Shown here one piece after another: positions 20,487 to 29,666 of a stretch of DNA of 64,000 nucleotides. The notes beneath the pieces were generated by a model. It did not search any database. It saw only the letters and a list, made by a program, of their open reading frames with translations, and was not told the origin of the DNA. Numbering within the stretch: the first letter of the stretch is position 1; every line of letters begins with the position of its first letter. The translations under genes and the position numbers were made by a program. The DNA is from Mesorhizobium australicum WSM2073 (lineage in GTDB: Bacteria; Pseudomonadota; Alphaproteobacteria; Rhizobiales; Rhizobiaceae). The stretch lies in contig NC_019973.1 in the NCBI RefSeq assembly GCF_000230995.2, forward strand, positions 2,494,001-2,558,000. Direction: 5' to 3'.

Positions 20487-20563
20487 GCCGTTGTAGCTCA
20501 GATGGTTAGAGCGCCGGATTGTGGATCCGGAGGTCGCTGGTTCGATCCCAGCCAACGGTACCA
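20487..20563 (+). tRNA. tRNA-His (GTG)
   Basis: A full 77-nt cloverleaf with encoded CCA: acceptor GCCGTTG/CAACGGT (first pair G-U), D-stem GCTC/GAGC, anticodon stem CCGGA/TCCGG around TTGTGGA (anticodon GTG), and T-stem GCTGG/CCAGC. The discriminator base is A73 and the base before position 1 is T, so the usual G-1:C73 pair of tRNA-His is not encoded. This is known for many alphaproteobacteria. An integrase gene starts 130 bp downstream. Confidence 0.97.
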
Positions 20564-20642
20564 CTAGCACTCTCCACCAAGCTATTGATCTTACTGCATA
20601 AAATGTCGCATTCTGCCGAGGGTATTGCCCCGTTTTGAGCTT

Positions 20643-20675
20643 TTGTGCTACCTATTGTGCTACCTATTGTGCTAC
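20643..20675. repeat. 12-bp tandem repeat upstream of integrase
   Basis: TTGTGCTACCTA occurs twice in perfect tandem (20643-20654, 20655-20666) and a third copy is partial (TTGTGCTAC at 20667-20675). It lies between tRNA-His and the integrase start. Repeats of this size in this position are typical of integrase or excisionase arm-binding sites, but that role is inferred. Confidence 0.6.
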
Positions 20676-20692
20676 AAATGGTACGCTAAGAC

Positions 20693-22054
20693 ATGGGAAG
20701 ACGCCGCGAAGAGCAAGACCCTGACCGCTTCCTTAGGGTGCGAGGCAGCCATTTTCACTACTACCGCCGCGTCCCAAAGGAACTCCGGGATCTCGATGAG
20801 CGTGGTGAATTCGTTCGTCGCGCCTTGGACACGATTGACCGGTCGAAGGCCCGAACTGCCCGCGATCTTCATGAGGCTGCCGACAACGCGCTTTGGTCCT
20901 CCCTTATGGTGGGAGACAATCCTCAAGCCGCACGCATTCGATACCAGCGAGCGATCAAACGCGCGGAAGCCTTGGGGTTCGTTTACCGGCCGCTCGCGGA
21001 CATCCTTATTGCCGAGCCGCTCGACACAATCTTGCAGCGCGTCGAAGCCACGATTGGAAAACCTCACAGCTCACCACTGATCGACGCGGTCAGCGGTGCG
21101 GTAGCCCCACCTGACGATAAGATATCAAAGGCGCTGCAACTCTATTTTACCGACATTGCTCGCGACGAAATCCGCAGCAAAAGCCCAGATCAGAGAAAGC
21201 GGTGGAAGGCAAAACGCCAAATGAGCGTCGACGTCTTCATAGCCTTGGTAGGCGACAAGCGAATGGGCGAGATCACCCGCGACAACGCGCGGACGGTCCA
21301 CAAATATTGGCTGGACAGAATTGCGCCTGAGAAGGGGAGGGCCGACCGCTCGGCGTCGACCGGCAACCGAAATATGGGTAATCTCCGGAGCCTTTACGCC
21401 GATTACTATCGGCATATTGGGCTTCCCGAGCAGAAGAACCCCTTCGCCGACCTGTCATTCAGCGACAAGTCGAAGCGCTCTCGGCCTCCATTTCCAACCG
21501 ACTGGATTCGCGACAAGATATTTGCACCTGGCGCGCTGGCGACGCTCAATGACGAGGCACGCGGCATCGTGCTTGCCTTCGCGGAAACGGGTGCCAGGCC
21601 AAGCGAACTCGCCAACCTCCACGCCGGTGTCATCCATCTTGATCATGAAGTGCCCCACATTTCGATCGAGCCACGTGACGACCCTGATGATCCGCGCGAG
21701 ATCAAGACCGCTTCATCGGTGCGCAAGGTGCCTCTGATCGGTGTCGCTCTCGAGGTGTTCAAGAAGCATCCGAAGGGCTTTCCGCGGTACAAGGATCGTG
21801 AGGCGTCCTTATCAGCGCTGCTCAACAAGCACTTCGAGACCCACGGATTGTTCCCGACCGACAAGCACACGGTGTATTCGCTGCGGCACTCCTTCGAAGA
21901 CCGTATGAAGAATGCCAGGCTGGACGAGGAACTGCGTCGCATGCTGATGGGCCATACAATTGACCGGCCAAAATATGGCGAGGGCGGTGAGATGAAGATG
22001 TGGCAGGAAGAACTCATGAAGATCGTTCTGCCCTTTGATCCCGCGATCGTTTAG
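20693..22054 (+). CDS. Tyrosine site-specific integrase
   Basis: This 453-aa integrase has catalytic arginine I in ETGARPSELANL, box II YSLRHSF (Tyr395 where a histidine is more usual, Arg398, His399) and the nucleophile Tyr428 in RPKYGEGGEM. The N-terminal half is an arm/core-binding region beginning with the VRGSHFHYYRRVPK-type segment common in integrases of rhizobial islands. It lies 130 bp from tRNA-His, the expected attachment site, and is transcribed away from it. No strong ribosome-binding site is seen at 20693. I found no second copy of the tRNA-His 3' end in the window. Confidence 0.9.
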   Translation: MGRRREEQDPDRFLRVRGSHFHYYRRVPKELRDLDERGEFVRRALDTIDRSKARTARDLHEAADNALWSSLMVGDNPQAARIRYQRAIKRAEALGFVYRPLADILIAEPLDTILQRVEATIGKPHSSPLIDAVSGAVAPPDDKISKALQLYFTDIARDEIRSKSPDQRKRWKAKRQMSVDVFIALVGDKRMGEITRDNARTVHKYWLDRIAPEKGRADRSASTGNRNMGNLRSLYADYYRHIGLPEQKNPFADLSFSDKSKRSRPPFPTDWIRDKIFAPGALATLNDEARGIVLAFAETGARPSELANLHAGVIHLDHEVPHISIEPRDDPDDPREIKTASSVRKVPLIGVALEVFKKHPKGFPRYKDREASLSALLNKHFETHGLFPTDKHTVYSLRHSFEDRMKNARLDEELRRMLMGHTIDRPKYGEGGEMKMWQEELMKIVLPFDPAIV

Positions 22055-22247
22055 CGCGCTGTCGCACCACCGCAAGCCGATCCTGCTTCGCCTGGTAGTC
22101 CTGCTGTGCGCGTTCGAGATAATCGTATAACGGGAGCCATGCCTCACCCTGCTCACCTCGCGCGACGATGATCTCGGCAACGCGATCGAGCGCGCGCTCA
22201 ATCCGCTCAACCGTGATCGGCCGCGCTGTTGGCGAGCGCCGCTTCAC
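22014..22247 (-). CDS. Small basic protein convergent with the integrase
   Basis: This 77-aa protein is rich in Arg and Lys, with a central amphipathic helix (VERIERALDRVAEIIVARGE) and a C-terminal basic coil. It overlaps the 3' end of the integrase gene by 41 bp on the opposite strand. I recall similar small proteins next to island integrases in Rhizobiales, which supports it as real; it could be a small DNA-binding or excision-related factor, but no domain is recognisable and the role is unknown. Confidence 0.55.
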   Translation of the reverse strand: MKRRSPTARPITVERIERALDRVAEIIVARGEQGEAWLPLYDYLERAQQDYQAKQDRLAVVRQRAKRSRDQRAERSS

Positions 22248-22411
22248 GGGTCATCCTTTCTGGTCCTCCACGCACAAAGCATATCGTCTGAGTAAGCGGA
22301 CTTTTTGCAGTACGGGAAGGATGTGTCTCTGGTCGGCGGCGACCGGCGGCTGCGGCGTACATTTCGGACAAATCGCTGACCATACCGGCTAAGAGAGGGT
22401 AGCCTCAGAGC

Positions 22412-22500
22412 GCTACCGCCAATACAGCGCTGCAACTGAGTTCGTCTGTTGAAGCGACTTCGCACGCGGCCAGCAGGTTCAAATCCTATCCCCGCAACCA
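22412..22500. repeat. Left direct repeat with tRNA-fMet-like 3' tail (candidate att site)
   Basis: The first 39 nt match 44249-44287 at 38 positions. The copy continues through partly diverged sequence to GGTTCAAATCCT (22477-22488) and CCCCGCAACCA (22490-22500), which closely resembles the 3' end of an initiator tRNA gene. The T-stem cannot pair properly and no tRNA body precedes it, so this is a tRNA fragment of the kind left by island integration. A terminator at 22520-22548 follows as it would after a real tRNA. Confidence 0.65.
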
Positions 22501-22519
22501 ATTTCATCATAAATCAATA

Positions 22520-22548
22520 ACCGTCCCGGTCTAACCGGGGCGGTTTTT
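22520..22548 (+). terminator. Terminator after the tRNA-like tail
   Basis: An 11-bp stem (ACCGTCCCGGT at 22520-22530 with ACCGGGGCGGT at 22534-22544, one G-U pair), a 3-nt loop and a T run. It reads as the original terminator of the tRNA whose 3' end is at 22500. Confidence 0.75.
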
Positions 22549-22654
22549 CGGCGTTTGGAAGGGCACGCTTCGGCGCGCCAAGCGCATGCGGGTCCTCTTG
22601 TCGTAGGCTTGGGTTCGCGGTTTGGGCTTGCTTCCGACTGGCTGCGCCAGGCGT

Positions 22655-23792
22655 TCAAGCCGCCTCTGGTCTTGTCTGCGGGGCATAAACCGGCAGGGTG
22701 ATACAGGCAACATTTCCACCCCCCAAGAGGATTTCGCGGGAGTTCTCGATGCCGATTATCTTGTGGTCGGGAAACAGTTCAGCCAGTTTCTGCTTTGCCT
22801 TCACGTCGAGATCGGAGCCGAATTCCGGAACGACCACAACGCTGTTGCCCGGATAGTAGTTAACGTAGCTGGCGGCGACGCGGTTTCCTACCGGGCGCGC
22901 CCATGTCTGATCGGAGCGGTCGATGCTTTCGCTTTCCTCCGCCGTCGTCTCGATGGGCAGGGGATGGGGCAGCCGGTGGACCTCCAGACGCGGCCGCGCG
23001 CATCGCGGGCCGAACGCAGGATTTCCTCGCCTCGCGCACGATCTCGTGTCTTCCCGGTCGTCCGTCCAGCTCAGCGCGACCACGCCGGGTCGCACGAAGC
23101 AGTAGATATCGTCGACATGGCCATCGGTTTCGTCGAAGGCAAAGCCTCGCGGCAGCCAGATGATGGTGTCGACGCCGAGAAAGTCGCCGAGCTGCCGCTC
23201 CACCTCGGCCTTGCCGAGATGGGCATTGCGGTTTTGATTGAGAAGGCACTGCTCGGTCGTGATGAGCGTGCCTTGGCCGTCGCATTGCAGACCGCCGCCC
23301 TCGGCAATCAACGGCGCCCGGTAGCGAGCCATTCCTTCGGCCTCGAGCACCTTTCGCGCCACCAGGTCATCCAGGTCCCAGGGCGAGTAAAGTCCGCCGT
23401 CGAAGCCGCCGTAGGCATCGAAGGTCCAGTCGAGCGCCACGCACCTCATCCTGGTCGTTCACGACGAAGTTGGGACCGCTGTCGCGCCGCCAGGAATCGT
23501 TGCTCGACATTTCCACCACGCGCACATCGGCCGGCAACCGGGCCCGCGCGTTCTGCCACTGGGGACTGGATACAGCCACGGTCAGGGGTTCGCTTTGCGC
23601 GATCGCCGACGCGACATCGGCAAACAGCATTTGCGCCGAATTGGCACCTAGGCGCCAGGTGTCGGGACGCTCCGGCCAGATCAGCCAGCAACCAGCCTTG
23701 GGCTCGAATTCGCCGGGTGCACGAAATCCGTCCTGCTTCGGCTTTGTCGCGAGTGTGCGTGACAATGATGAGACCACTGGAAAATGGGCCAA
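22655..23792 (-). pseudogene. Agmatine deiminase, disrupted by frameshifts
   Basis: The N-terminal part (from 23792) contains KQDGFRAPGEFEPKAGCW and SSNDSWRRDSGP in one frame. The family sequence then continues as ALDWTFDAYGGFDGGLYSP in another frame, so there is a frameshift near 23440-23450. A short stretch near 23000-23040 reads EEILRSARDARGR only in the third frame, before returning at LEVHRLPHPLPI. The catalytic region (CITLPVYAP replacing the usual Cys-containing end, EILLGGGNVACI) is otherwise complete. The intact enzyme would convert agmatine to N-carbamoylputrescine. Three frame changes make this a pseudogene rather than a single error. Confidence 0.82.
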
Positions 23793-23954
23793 AAGAGCTT
23801 GCCAAGATCAGACGGCTTTAAGGTCTCTTCGGTCAAAGTCCAATTTGGGACATGGCGGCTGCGGCTGTTGGAGCATTCGGACCCTTGTCGTGGGGCGTTT
23901 TCCGGGCTCCACGGAGAGCGATGGCTCTCGTCGACATTTCGGTGGCCTCGATCG

Positions 23955-24863
23955 TCAAATTGGCGGGCCATCCGGGTTGGCGAAGCTGGCGACAAACGCT
24001 TCCTTCAAACGTTCCGCCGCGGGCGAAAGGCTATGCTGACCTCGCTGCAGTAACGAGACGTCTCGCATGACAAGCGGGTCGATGAGATCGACGGTCGTAA
24101 CGCGCACAGCGGAGGCTAGCTGGCTGGAGTTCTCCGGCAGTACGGCAATTCCCATACCGGCGGCGATCATGCTGATAGCCGTCGTAGAAAAGCGCACCTC
24201 GTATTTCGGCCGGAAATTCGGAACCACCCGAATGAGGTTGTGCTCGACGAGGTTGCGCAGCGGATTTGCCGCGGCCAGCACGATCATCGTTTCGTCCGCC
24301 AGCTCAGCCCAGCGCACTGATTTGCGCTTGGCAAGCCGGTGATCTTCCCGACAAACGAGCATGAGCCTGTCGCGCAACAGGGGCGTGCCGGCGATCTCAG
24401 GGTCATCTTCCGAGGAAGTGCCGACTGCAATATCGACCTCGTTGCGCTTGATGGCCGGACCGATGGCTTCTTCGGGCATATCGCGGATGCTAACGGAGAT
24501 TTCCGGATATTTTCGCAGAAATCGCGCAATGATGGGCGGCACGATCGTCGCCGCCAGCACGATGGCGGCGGCTATGGTCACCTGGCCGCGCTTAAGCGAG
24601 ACATTGTCCCTGACGTCGCCGACCGCAAGGTCCAGATCCTTCAGGATCTTGCGGGCCTGCGGCAGGAATTCCTGCCCGACAACCGTGAGAGACACCATCC
24701 TCGTATGGCGGTCGAAAAGGCGCACGCCGATTTCCGATTCAAGGTCTCGCACCAGGATGCTCACCGCGGATTGCGTGAGATGGAGGCTTCTTGCGGCAAG
24801 GTTGAACTGCCCATTTTCGGCGACTGCGATGAATGCCCGCAGTTGCCGCAAGGTTATGTTCAT
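23955..24863 (-). CDS. LysR-family transcriptional regulator
   Basis: This 302-aa regulator has an N-terminal winged helix (ITLRQLRAFIAVAENGQFNLAAR...TQSAVS) and a two-lobed effector domain with the typical PLLRDRLMLVCREDHRLA segment. It is related to the second LysR at 32204-33100: both open with xITLxQLRAF and share FDRHTR and the SPAA C-terminus, which suggests duplication. It lies at the 3' end of the BMP-type transporter cluster on the same strand, so it may be co-transcribed. The effector is unknown, presumably the imported compound. Confidence 0.9.
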   Translation of the reverse strand: MNITLRQLRAFIAVAENGQFNLAARSLHLTQSAVSILVRDLESEIGVRLFDRHTRMVSLTVVGQEFLPQARKILKDLDLAVGDVRDNVSLKRGQVTIAAAIVLAATIVPPIIARFLRKYPEISVSIRDMPEEAIGPAIKRNEVDIAVGTSSEDDPEIAGTPLLRDRLMLVCREDHRLAKRKSVRWAELADETMIVLAAANPLRNLVEHNLIRVVPNFRPKYEVRFSTTAISMIAAGMGIAVLPENSSQLASAVRVTTVDLIDPLVMRDVSLLQRGQHSLSPAAERLKEAFVASFANPDGPPI

Positions 24864-24937
24864 CAGCCACAGGCCCTTGCTCGAACAGCTCGATTGTACG
24901 CTTGATGCCGAACGATGAGGCAGGCGACTGCTCCTGT

Positions 24938-26482
24938 CTAGCCCACATGCGCTGGATGTCGCGCGTTCTGCTCCGTTTTGCCGGCCATGAGCAATCCCAG
25001 TTCGTCAAGCCTGCTGCGGTCCGGGGGCAGTTCGCCGAGAATTTCGCCGTGGAACATGACGAGGATGCGATCGCAAATCGCGAAGAGCTCTTCCAACTCG
25101 GTCGAGATCAGCAAAACGGCCCGGCCGGCGTCACGCTGCTTCAGCATCTCCTCCATGACGAATTCCATCGCGCCGATATCGATGCCACGAGTGAGCTGGT
25201 TGACGAGGATGAAATCGGGATTACGGGCAAGCTCGCGGGCGACGACCAGCTTCTGCTGGTTGCCGCCGGAAAGGTTGCCGATCGGCTGATCCTCGTCTCG
25301 GGATTTGACATGGAAACGCCTGATGAGGTCGCGGGTGTGTTCGCCGATGGCGCGACGGTTGAGCATGCCGCGCACCGCGAAGGGTGGTTGGTCATAGCGC
25401 TGGAGGATGGCGTTCTCGCCCAGCGAGAGCGATAGCACGATGCCGTGCTTGTGCCGGTCCTCGGGTATATGGGCGAAGCTGCTGGCGTTGACATCGGCCG
25501 GCTCAAGCCCGGTGATATCCCTGCCATTCAGCACGATGCGGCCTGAATCGATCGGTAGCAGGCCCGAAAGGGCGAGCGCGAGTTCGGTCTGGCCGTTCCC
25601 GGACACACCTGCAACGCCGACGATCTCGCCGGCACGCACATCAAGGCTCACGCCGCTCACGGCGGGCAGGCCAATCTCGCTGCGGCAGGCAAGGTTTTCC
25701 ACTGACAGTATGGCGCGCCCAGGCACGCCCGAGCCGCGCGGCAACTCCATGCGTACATCGCGGCCGACCATCATCCGGGCAAGCGCGCGCGCGTCCGTAT
25801 CGGCGGCGTTAACGGTGTGCACGACGCGCCCGTCGCGCATGACGGTGATGCGGTTGCTGACGCGCATCACTTCGTCGAGCTTGTGCGAGATGAAGACCAC
25901 GGTCTTTCCATCCGCGACGAGGTCGCTCATGAGCGAGAGAAGACGGTCGGTTTCCTGCGGCGTAAGCACGGCCGTCGGCTCGTCCAGGATCAGAAGGTCA
26001 ATGCCGTGGAACAGCACTTTCAGGATTTCGACGCGCTGCTGCTCGCCGACGGAGAGATCCGCGACAAGAGCGTCGGGGCGCACGTCAAGCGCGTAGCGGC
26101 TGCTCAGTTCGCGGATCTTCGCATGGACCTTGTCCATGTCGTTGATGGCCCTGAGCGGCGAGCCCTGGCCAAGCACATAGTTTTCCCCGACTGTCAGGTT
26201 GGGCACGAGCATGAAATGCTGATGCACCATGCCGATGCGGTGGCGGATTGCCTCGCGAGGGCTGTTGAAGCGTACCACATCCCCCTTGTAGACGATCTCA
26301 CCCTCGTCGGGCCGCACCATGCCGCAGATCATGCTCATCAGAACGCTCTTGCCTGCCCCGTTCTCGCCGAGCAGCGAATGAATCTCGCCCGCCTCGATTT
26401 CCAGCGACACGCCGTCGCTGGCAACGACAGGACCGAAGCGCTTGCGGATATTCTCGACGCGCAGGAAGGGTTTCCGTGACAT
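24938..26482 (-). CDS. BMP-type (nucleoside-like) ABC importer, double ATPase
   Basis: This 514-aa protein contains two ABC modules, as in sugar and purine-nucleoside importers. Module 1 has Walker A GENGAGKS, signature LSVGEQQRVEI and Walker B LLILDEPTAVL. Module 2 has a degenerate Walker A (GVSGNGQTEL) and signature LSGGNQQKLVVARE with Walker B-like PDFILVNQLTRGID. The second module's Walker B ends in N rather than DE, which is common for these fused ATPases. The ATG at 26482 is 6 bp after the stop of the upstream permease gene. It energises uptake with the two permeases and binding protein encoded upstream. Confidence 0.93.
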   Translation of the reverse strand: MSRKPFLRVENIRKRFGPVVASDGVSLEIEAGEIHSLLGENGAGKSVLMSMICGMVRPDEGEIVYKGDVVRFNSPREAIRHRIGMVHQHFMLVPNLTVGENYVLGQGSPLRAINDMDKVHAKIRELSSRYALDVRPDALVADLSVGEQQRVEILKVLFHGIDLLILDEPTAVLTPQETDRLLSLMSDLVADGKTVVFISHKLDEVMRVSNRITVMRDGRVVHTVNAADTDARALARMMVGRDVRMELPRGSGVPGRAILSVENLACRSEIGLPAVSGVSLDVRAGEIVGVAGVSGNGQTELALALSGLLPIDSGRIVLNGRDITGLEPADVNASSFAHIPEDRHKHGIVLSLSLGENAILQRYDQPPFAVRGMLNRRAIGEHTRDLIRRFHVKSRDEDQPIGNLSGGNQQKLVVARELARNPDFILVNQLTRGIDIGAMEFVMEEMLKQRDAGRAVLLISTELEELFAICDRILVMFHGEILGELPPDRSRLDELGLLMAGKTEQNARHPAHVG

Positions 26483-26487
26483 ATCCG

Positions 26488-27420
26488 TTATCTCATCTCG
26501 TAGGGCTGGCCGAGTTTGCTGGGCGCGGCGCCCTTGCCGCGGATCACGACGAGCGCAATGATTGTCATGGCATAGGGTAGCGCCTGCAGAACCTGGTAGG
26601 GCACGACCACGGACGCCTGAGCCTGGAGCATGAGTTGCAGGGCATAGAAGAGGCCGAAGAGCAGCGAGACGAAGAAGGCCCCCGTCGGCGACCATCGCGC
26701 GAAAACGACCACGGCCAGCGCGATGAAGCCGCGGCCAGAGGTGATGCCCTCGACGAATTGGTTGGAATGGCCGAGCGTCAGGAATGCGCCGCCGAGTCCG
26801 GCCAGGCCCGTGCCGATCATCACAGCGGCGTAACGATAGGCGGCGACGCTGCGGCCGGCGACGTCGACCGCCTTAGGGTGCTCGCCGACCGCGCGCAGCG
26901 TCAGGCCGAAGGATGTCCGGTAGAGCACGAAGCCGGCCAGGATGGCGACGAGGATCGTGCTGTAGACGATGAGATTCTGCCGAAAGAAGGCTTCGCCGAG
27001 AAAGGGCAGGTCGCTGAACCAGGGGATATGGACTGGCTGTGCGATCTCGATGCCCTTGCCCGTCGAGACATAGTAGGTTCGGAAGAGGAAGGCCGTCAGT
27101 CCCATGCCGAGCAGGTTGAGCGCCGCGCCAACGACGATCTGGTCGGCCTTGAAGCTGATCGTGAAGACGGCGAAGACCAGCCCGAACAGCATGCCGCCGA
27201 CCATGCCGGCAAGCAGTCCTAGCGGGATACTGCCGGTGGCAAATGCCATTGCGAAACCGCAAAAGGCACCGACCAACATGGTGCCTTCCAGGCCGATGTT
27301 GAGCACGCCCGCCCGCTCCGAAAACACCTCGCCGATCGAGGCAAAGATCAACGGCGTCGCGAGCCGCCAGGCAGCACCCGCCAGCGTCGCGAGGAAGGTG
27401 AGAAACATCATTTCGTTCAT
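26488..27420 (-). CDS. BMP-type ABC importer permease (second)
   Basis: This 310-aa permease has about nine hydrophobic segments and the BPD_transp_2 signature (ERAGVLNIGLEGTMLVGAF, GLTLRAVGEHPKAVDVAG). It is the shorter of the two permeases found in nucleoside/purine uptake systems such as the YufPQ pair. The ATG at 27420 lies downstream of the frameshifted first permease, and the ATPase gene follows 6 bp after its stop. It is intact. Confidence 0.92.
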   Translation of the reverse strand: MNEMMFLTFLATLAGAAWRLATPLIFASIGEVFSERAGVLNIGLEGTMLVGAFCGFAMAFATGSIPLGLLAGMVGGMLFGLVFAVFTISFKADQIVVGAALNLLGMGLTAFLFRTYYVSTGKGIEIAQPVHIPWFSDLPFLGEAFFRQNLIVYSTILVAILAGFVLYRTSFGLTLRAVGEHPKAVDVAGRSVAAYRYAAVMIGTGLAGLGGAFLTLGHSNQFVEGITSGRGFIALAVVVFARWSPTGAFFVSLLFGLFYALQLMLQAQASVVVPYQVLQALPYAMTIIALVVIRGKGAAPSKLGQPYEMR

Positions 27421-27455
27421 GGCCCGAACCCTCCAGCTTTCGCGTGATCTTCGTG

Positions 27456-28551
27456 TCAGTTTATGGTCCTGAGGACGTCGCGGAACTTGGCGAAGGCGAC
27501 GACCGAGAGAATGACGACGCCCTGAATGACGAGCACGAGTACCTGCGGAACCTGCGAGTTGATCTGGAGGATTTCCGAGCCGGACCTCAGTGTTGCGAAG
27601 AGACAGCCCGACAGGATCGCCGCCAGCGGATTGTTGTTGGCGAGAAGCGCAACCGCGATGCCCTCGAAGCCGTAGCCGGGAGAAATGTTCTGATACAGCC
27701 GGTGCGTGACGCCTGCCACCTCGAAGGCGCCTGCGAGACCAGCCATCGCGCCGCTGATGCAGATGGCGGTCATTACGTTGCGCGCCACGTCCATTCCGGC
27801 ATAACGGGCGGCATGCGGGTTGAGGCCGACGACGCGGAGCGCGAAACCGCGGCTGCTGCGCTGGCAGGAAGATGTAGAGTGCGACCGCTGCCGCCACGGC
27901 GACGAGAATGCCGATATGCAGACGTATGTCGGGAACGATGCGGGGCGTCCAGGCTTCGTGCACGAGCCGGGCCGATTGTGGATAGGCGGCGCTGGCATCG
28001 CGCATCGGCCCCGTAACGAGGTAACTCGTCATGATCAGGGCGATGTAGTTGAGCATGATCGTCGTGACGATCTCACTCGCCTGAAAGCGGACCTTCAGAT
28101 AGCCGGCAATGCCGGCCCAGGCGGCGCCCGCCGAGGCCCCGGCCAGCATTACGAGCGGCGCATGAACCCATACCGAAAGCCCGTCGATCCTGGTGCCGAC
28201 GAGCGTGGCGGCAATCGCTCCGACATAGAACTGTCCCTCCGCGCCGATGTTCCAGATGCTGCACCGGAAGGCGACACAGAGCCCGGCACCGATCAGGATG
28301 AGCGGGGTCGCTTTCAAGAGGATCTCGCCGACCGAGCGTATGTCCTGGAACGGGCCGAAGACCATGACGGTGACCACGTCGCTGCCATTGAAGCCGTTTA
28401 GCCACAGAAGAGCGGCGCCGAAGGCAAGCGCGACGAGGAACGCGGCTATGGGGGTAGCGGCGCTGATCGCGGCTTGGGAGAGCGTCCGATAGAGGGCCTG
28501 GCCGGCGTGGGGATACACGTTCTCGCGCACTTGCTCGTCTACCTGTTCCAT
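27456..28551 (-). pseudogene. BMP-type ABC importer permease (first), frameshifted
   Basis: The protein opens at 28551 and reads well through IWNIGAEGQFYVGAIAATLVG to VALYIFLPAQQ. The family sequence (GFALRVVGLNPHAARYAGMD) then continues in another frame and runs to the stop at 27456. The total length, 1096 nt, is not a multiple of three, so one extra C around 27866-27872 would explain it. Without this subunit the importer should not work unless the shift is an assembly error or is bypassed. All flanking transporter genes are intact, which argues for recent loss or an error. Confidence 0.8.
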
Positions 28552-28624
28552 GGCTCGTTCCGGATGCTGGTGGGGGGCGCAGTGGTGCGCTGCGGCCGGC
28601 CCGTCCGGCCGCAGCGCATGCCGA

Positions 28625-29614
28625 TCAATTGCCGTCGGTCTTGATCTGGCCGGCAGCGATCTTGTCGCTGATTGCCTTGACCTCGGTGCGGACGTCCGCA
28701 GGCACGGAAACCGGGCCGTCATCGCGGAAGGCGAAGGAGATGACCTTTGGGTCTTTCAGGCCGAAGACGACGTTTTCCTTCGGCGGGTTGCCGGCGCGGA
28801 TCGAGCGCACGACTTCCACCACGCCCTGGGCATAGTCGGCCACATAGAGGCCGAGAATGTTGTTGGGCGCGACCTGTGTGAAGTCGCTGAAGATCGAGAA
28901 GGAGCGGACGTTCGGACCGGATTCGGCGATGGCCTGGTAGCCGCCGACAGTCGCGCCCGAGGCGTTCGGCAGGACGAAATCGGCCCCCTGCGAGATCATG
29001 CTCAGTGCCGCTTCCTTGGTGGCGGTCGTATCGGTGAAGTTGCCGATATAGACCTCGCTGATCGGAAAGGCCGGATTGATGCTCTTGGCGCCGTTCTTGA
29101 AGCCGGCAAAGGCCTGCTGGATCGGCGGAATTTCCATGCCGCCGACCAGGCCGGCCTTGTGGCCCATCTTCGCTGCGATGACGCCCATGAGATAGAAGGG
29201 CTGACTGGTATCGGTATTGAGGCCGATGACATTGCCTTCATGGATCGCACTCGACGAGATCAGGAAATAGGTGTCCGGATAGTCGGGGGCGACTTCGAGC
29301 GCGGCGTCCTGGAATTCGAATCCGTGGCCGAGGATGACCTTGTAGCCCTGGCTGGCATAATCGCGGAAGGCCTTCTCGAAGGAAGCCGGGTTCTGCTGAA
29401 GCTCGACATAGCTGATCTTGGCGCCGAGCTGCTGTTCAACGCCTTTCAGTGCGTTGTAGCCGATCCGGTTCCACCCCTCTTCCGAAACGCTGCCGGGCAC
29501 GAGAAGGCCCATCTTGAAATCGTCGGCATGCGCGAAGCCAGGCCAGAATCCGGCTAGCGTCAATCCGAGAACGGACGCAAGCAGCGACCGGCGTGAAATT
29601 GCAGTTTTCTTCAT
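28625..29614 (-). CDS. BMP-family periplasmic substrate-binding protein
   Basis: This 329-aa protein has a Tat-like leader (AISRRSLLASVLGLTLAGF), followed by the Med/BMP lipoprotein-family fold: MGLLVPGSVSEEGWNRIGYN and KVILGHGFEFQDAALEVA are typical. Family members bind purine nucleosides or related small molecules for ABC import. The ATG at 29614 is preceded by GGGAGGAAG; an in-frame codon ten residues upstream is less likely. It is the first gene of the transporter set and follows a deaminase-like amidohydrolase gene, which hints at a nucleobase-like ligand. Confidence 0.9.
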   Translation of the reverse strand: MKKTAISRRSLLASVLGLTLAGFWPGFAHADDFKMGLLVPGSVSEEGWNRIGYNALKGVEQQLGAKISYVELQQNPASFEKAFRDYASQGYKVILGHGFEFQDAALEVAPDYPDTYFLISSSAIHEGNVIGLNTDTSQPFYLMGVIAAKMGHKAGLVGGMEIPPIQQAFAGFKNGAKSINPAFPISEVYIGNFTDTTATKEAALSMISQGADFVLPNASGATVGGYQAIAESGPNVRSFSIFSDFTQVAPNNILGLYVADYAQGVVEVVRSIRAGNPPKENVVFGLKDPKVISFAFRDDGPVSVPADVRTEVKAISDKIAAGQIKTDGN

Positions 29615-29666
29615 TTTCTTCCTCCCATTAAATTGTCGTTTCAATCCCCCCGGAGTCGCCGATCGG

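Noticed and set aside
22412..22500. An intact tRNA or tmRNA gene
   Set aside because: Only the 3' tail resembles a tRNA; there is no acceptor 5' strand, D-arm or anticodon arm, the T-stem does not pair, and no tmRNA tag sequence is found nearby.
26488..28722. A single 744-aa fused permease from one long minus-strand frame
   Set aside because: The middle of that frame is nonsense; it joins the first half of permease 1 to permease 2 only because of the frameshift near 27870.
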